Shown here piece by piece: positions 12,362 to 13,243 of a stretch of DNA of 13,243 nt. How positions within the stretch are numbered: the stretch's first letter is position 1; each line of letters begins with the position of its first letter. The position numbers and the translations under genes are program-made. Below the pieces are notes generated by a model, which did not search any database, was not told the DNA's origin, and saw nothing but the letters and a program-made list of their open reading frames with translations. Source of the DNA: Thermoproteota archaeon (lineage in GTDB: Archaea; Korarchaeota; Korarchaeia; Korarchaeales; Korarchaeaceae); assembly GCA_015521385.1 (NCBI GenBank), contig WAOH01000107.1:1-13243 (forward strand), in the 5' to 3' direction.

Positions 12362-13243
12362 TTAGGGAGAGACGGCCTTGGCCTCTACCTCACCTTTTCT
12401 GACCTTGAAGTAGGCGCTCCAGAGTGCGTAGCTCATGTACAAGCCCAGCACGAAGAGCACTATTCCTATGACGAAGAAGAGCGCGTTGAGGGCCCACGCC
12501 GCTCCCGGATACTGGGTGAGCGGTGGCTTGGCCAGGGGCTTCTTTATCCCGAAGGTGCTCAGTCCGAAGGTGTATACCTCCCAGAGGAGGGCTGAGAGGG
12601 TGACGATGGTCATGAACGCGGCTGGCACGGCGGAGTACCACGAGGGCTTGTTCATCTTGGCCACGTAGAAGGCCACCAGTGTGAGGGCCATGGCAGCGAG
12701 CAGCTGGTTGCTCCCTCCGAAGTATATCCACAGGTTTATCCAGCTGCCGGTCAGCGCGAATATTATCGGCAGAATCAGACCAATCACGGTGGCGATGTAC
12801 TTGTTCCCGAGCCACTCCCAGGAGCCCCTGAAGAGCTCGGCGCTGAACACACGCCAGTATCTGGTGACGAGCGCCTGCACGGTTATGGCGTAGATGACCA
12901 GGAATATCGAGAAGAACGTCAGCAGATATGCTTTGGAAGCATCTCCTCCGAGGAACGGAGCGGTCAGCAGGGTCGCCCCATTCACGAAGGCCGATATCTT
13001 GCCCTTGGCTATGAGGTCCGGCGAGACCACCATGTAGGCAGCCAAGGCAGAGGTGGCGAGCAGGCCCTCGGTCAGCATCGCCCCAGCTCCGACCGGCCTC
13101 GCGTCAGTCTCGACATCGAGCTGCTTTCCAGTCGTGGAGGTGCTGACGAGGCTGTGCCATCCCGATATAGCGCCGCAGGCTATCGACACGAAGAGGATCG
13201 GGAATATCGGGCCGACGTTCTCAACGTACCAGCCCTTGAACGC
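12362..13243 (-). CDS. cstA: CstA-family carrier, C-terminal part (5' end outside window)
   Basis: C-terminal 293 residues of a carbon-starvation protein A family transporter; the frame is open to the window edge, and residues before GTG 13189 (AFKGWYVENVGPIFPILF) continue it, so the gene starts beyond 13243. The diagnostic motif ACGAISGWHSLVSTSTTGKQ, followed by TDARPVGAGAMLTEGLLA, is the conserved core. About seven membrane helices follow, including LLTFFSIFLVIYAITVQALV, IATVIGLILPIIFALTG, GGSNQLLAAMALTLVAFYVA and LFFVIGIVLFVLGLYMSYAL. Bacterial CstA and BtsT import peptides or pyruvate; the archaeal substrate is not known. It is followed by the small hydrophobic gene and the ATPase pair on the same strand. 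Confidence 0.9.
   Translation of the reverse strand, partial: AFKGWYVENVGPIFPILFVSIACGAISGWHSLVSTSTTGKQLDVETDARPVGAGAMLTEGLLATSALAAYMVVSPDLIAKGKISAFVNGATLLTAPFLGGDASKAYLLTFFSIFLVIYAITVQALVTRYWRVFSAELFRGSWEWLGNKYIATVIGLILPIIFALTGSWINLWIYFGGSNQLLAAMALTLVAFYVAKMNKPSWYSAVPAAFMTIVTLSALLWEVYTFGLSTFGIKKPLAKPPLTQYPGAAWALNALFFVIGIVLFVLGLYMSYALWSAYFKVRKGEVEAKAVSP

Noticed and set aside
1..13243. CRISPR arrays, insertion sequences, transposases, phage genes or integration sites
   Set aside because: No direct repeat series, terminal inverted repeats or transposase/integrase motifs were seen on either strand. Gene style and codon use are even throughout.

Overview
The window looks like a piece of chromosome from a thermophilic archaeon of the Thermoproteota/Korarchaeota side of the tree. 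This is an inference from gene content: a LysW-carrier lysine cluster, the small archaeal ribosomal protein eL13, a TrmB-family regulator, an ArsA/Get3-like pair and an extracellular-sensor transmembrane winged-helix protein. GC-rich DNA, AGG-dominated arginine codons, TATA-type promoters and several apparently leaderless starts fit the same picture. I cannot name a genus.

Left part (1-4636, plus strand): lysY (5' end outside the window), lysZ, lysW, lysX, lysJ and lysK. Together they carry 2-aminoadipate (and possibly glutamate) on the C-terminal Glu of LysW through phosphorylation, reduction, transamination and release as lysine (or ornithine). lysYZ and lysWXJK seem to be two transcription units, because a T-rich stretch and a TATA box lie in the 89-bp gap before lysW. 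The lysW-lysX, lysX-lysJ and lysJ-lysK junctions overlap or abut.

Middle part (4637-9319): a gene-free stretch of 159 bp with a promoter leads to an SPL-like radical SAM protein carrying an extra C-terminal Cys cluster. Facing it on the minus strand are eL13, a secreted helical protein rich in N-glycosylation sequons, and a membrane-anchored winged-helix protein that overlaps the secreted gene by 8 nt. A divergent promoter region with a perfect 13-bp palindrome separates eL13 from a TrmB-family regulator on the plus strand. That regulator converges on a small TIGR04076-like protein coupled to a nicotinamidase (minus strand).

Right part (9964-13243, all minus strand): the 3' part of a CstA-family carrier, a small unrecognised hydrophobic protein, and two overlapping ArsA/Get3-family ATPases. 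The second ATPase keeps its P-loop but has lost the switch I aspartate and the switch II GH, so the pair may work as one active and one degenerate subunit. This, the possible ATT start of the small gene beside it, and the membrane sensor pair are the least ordinary items in the window.
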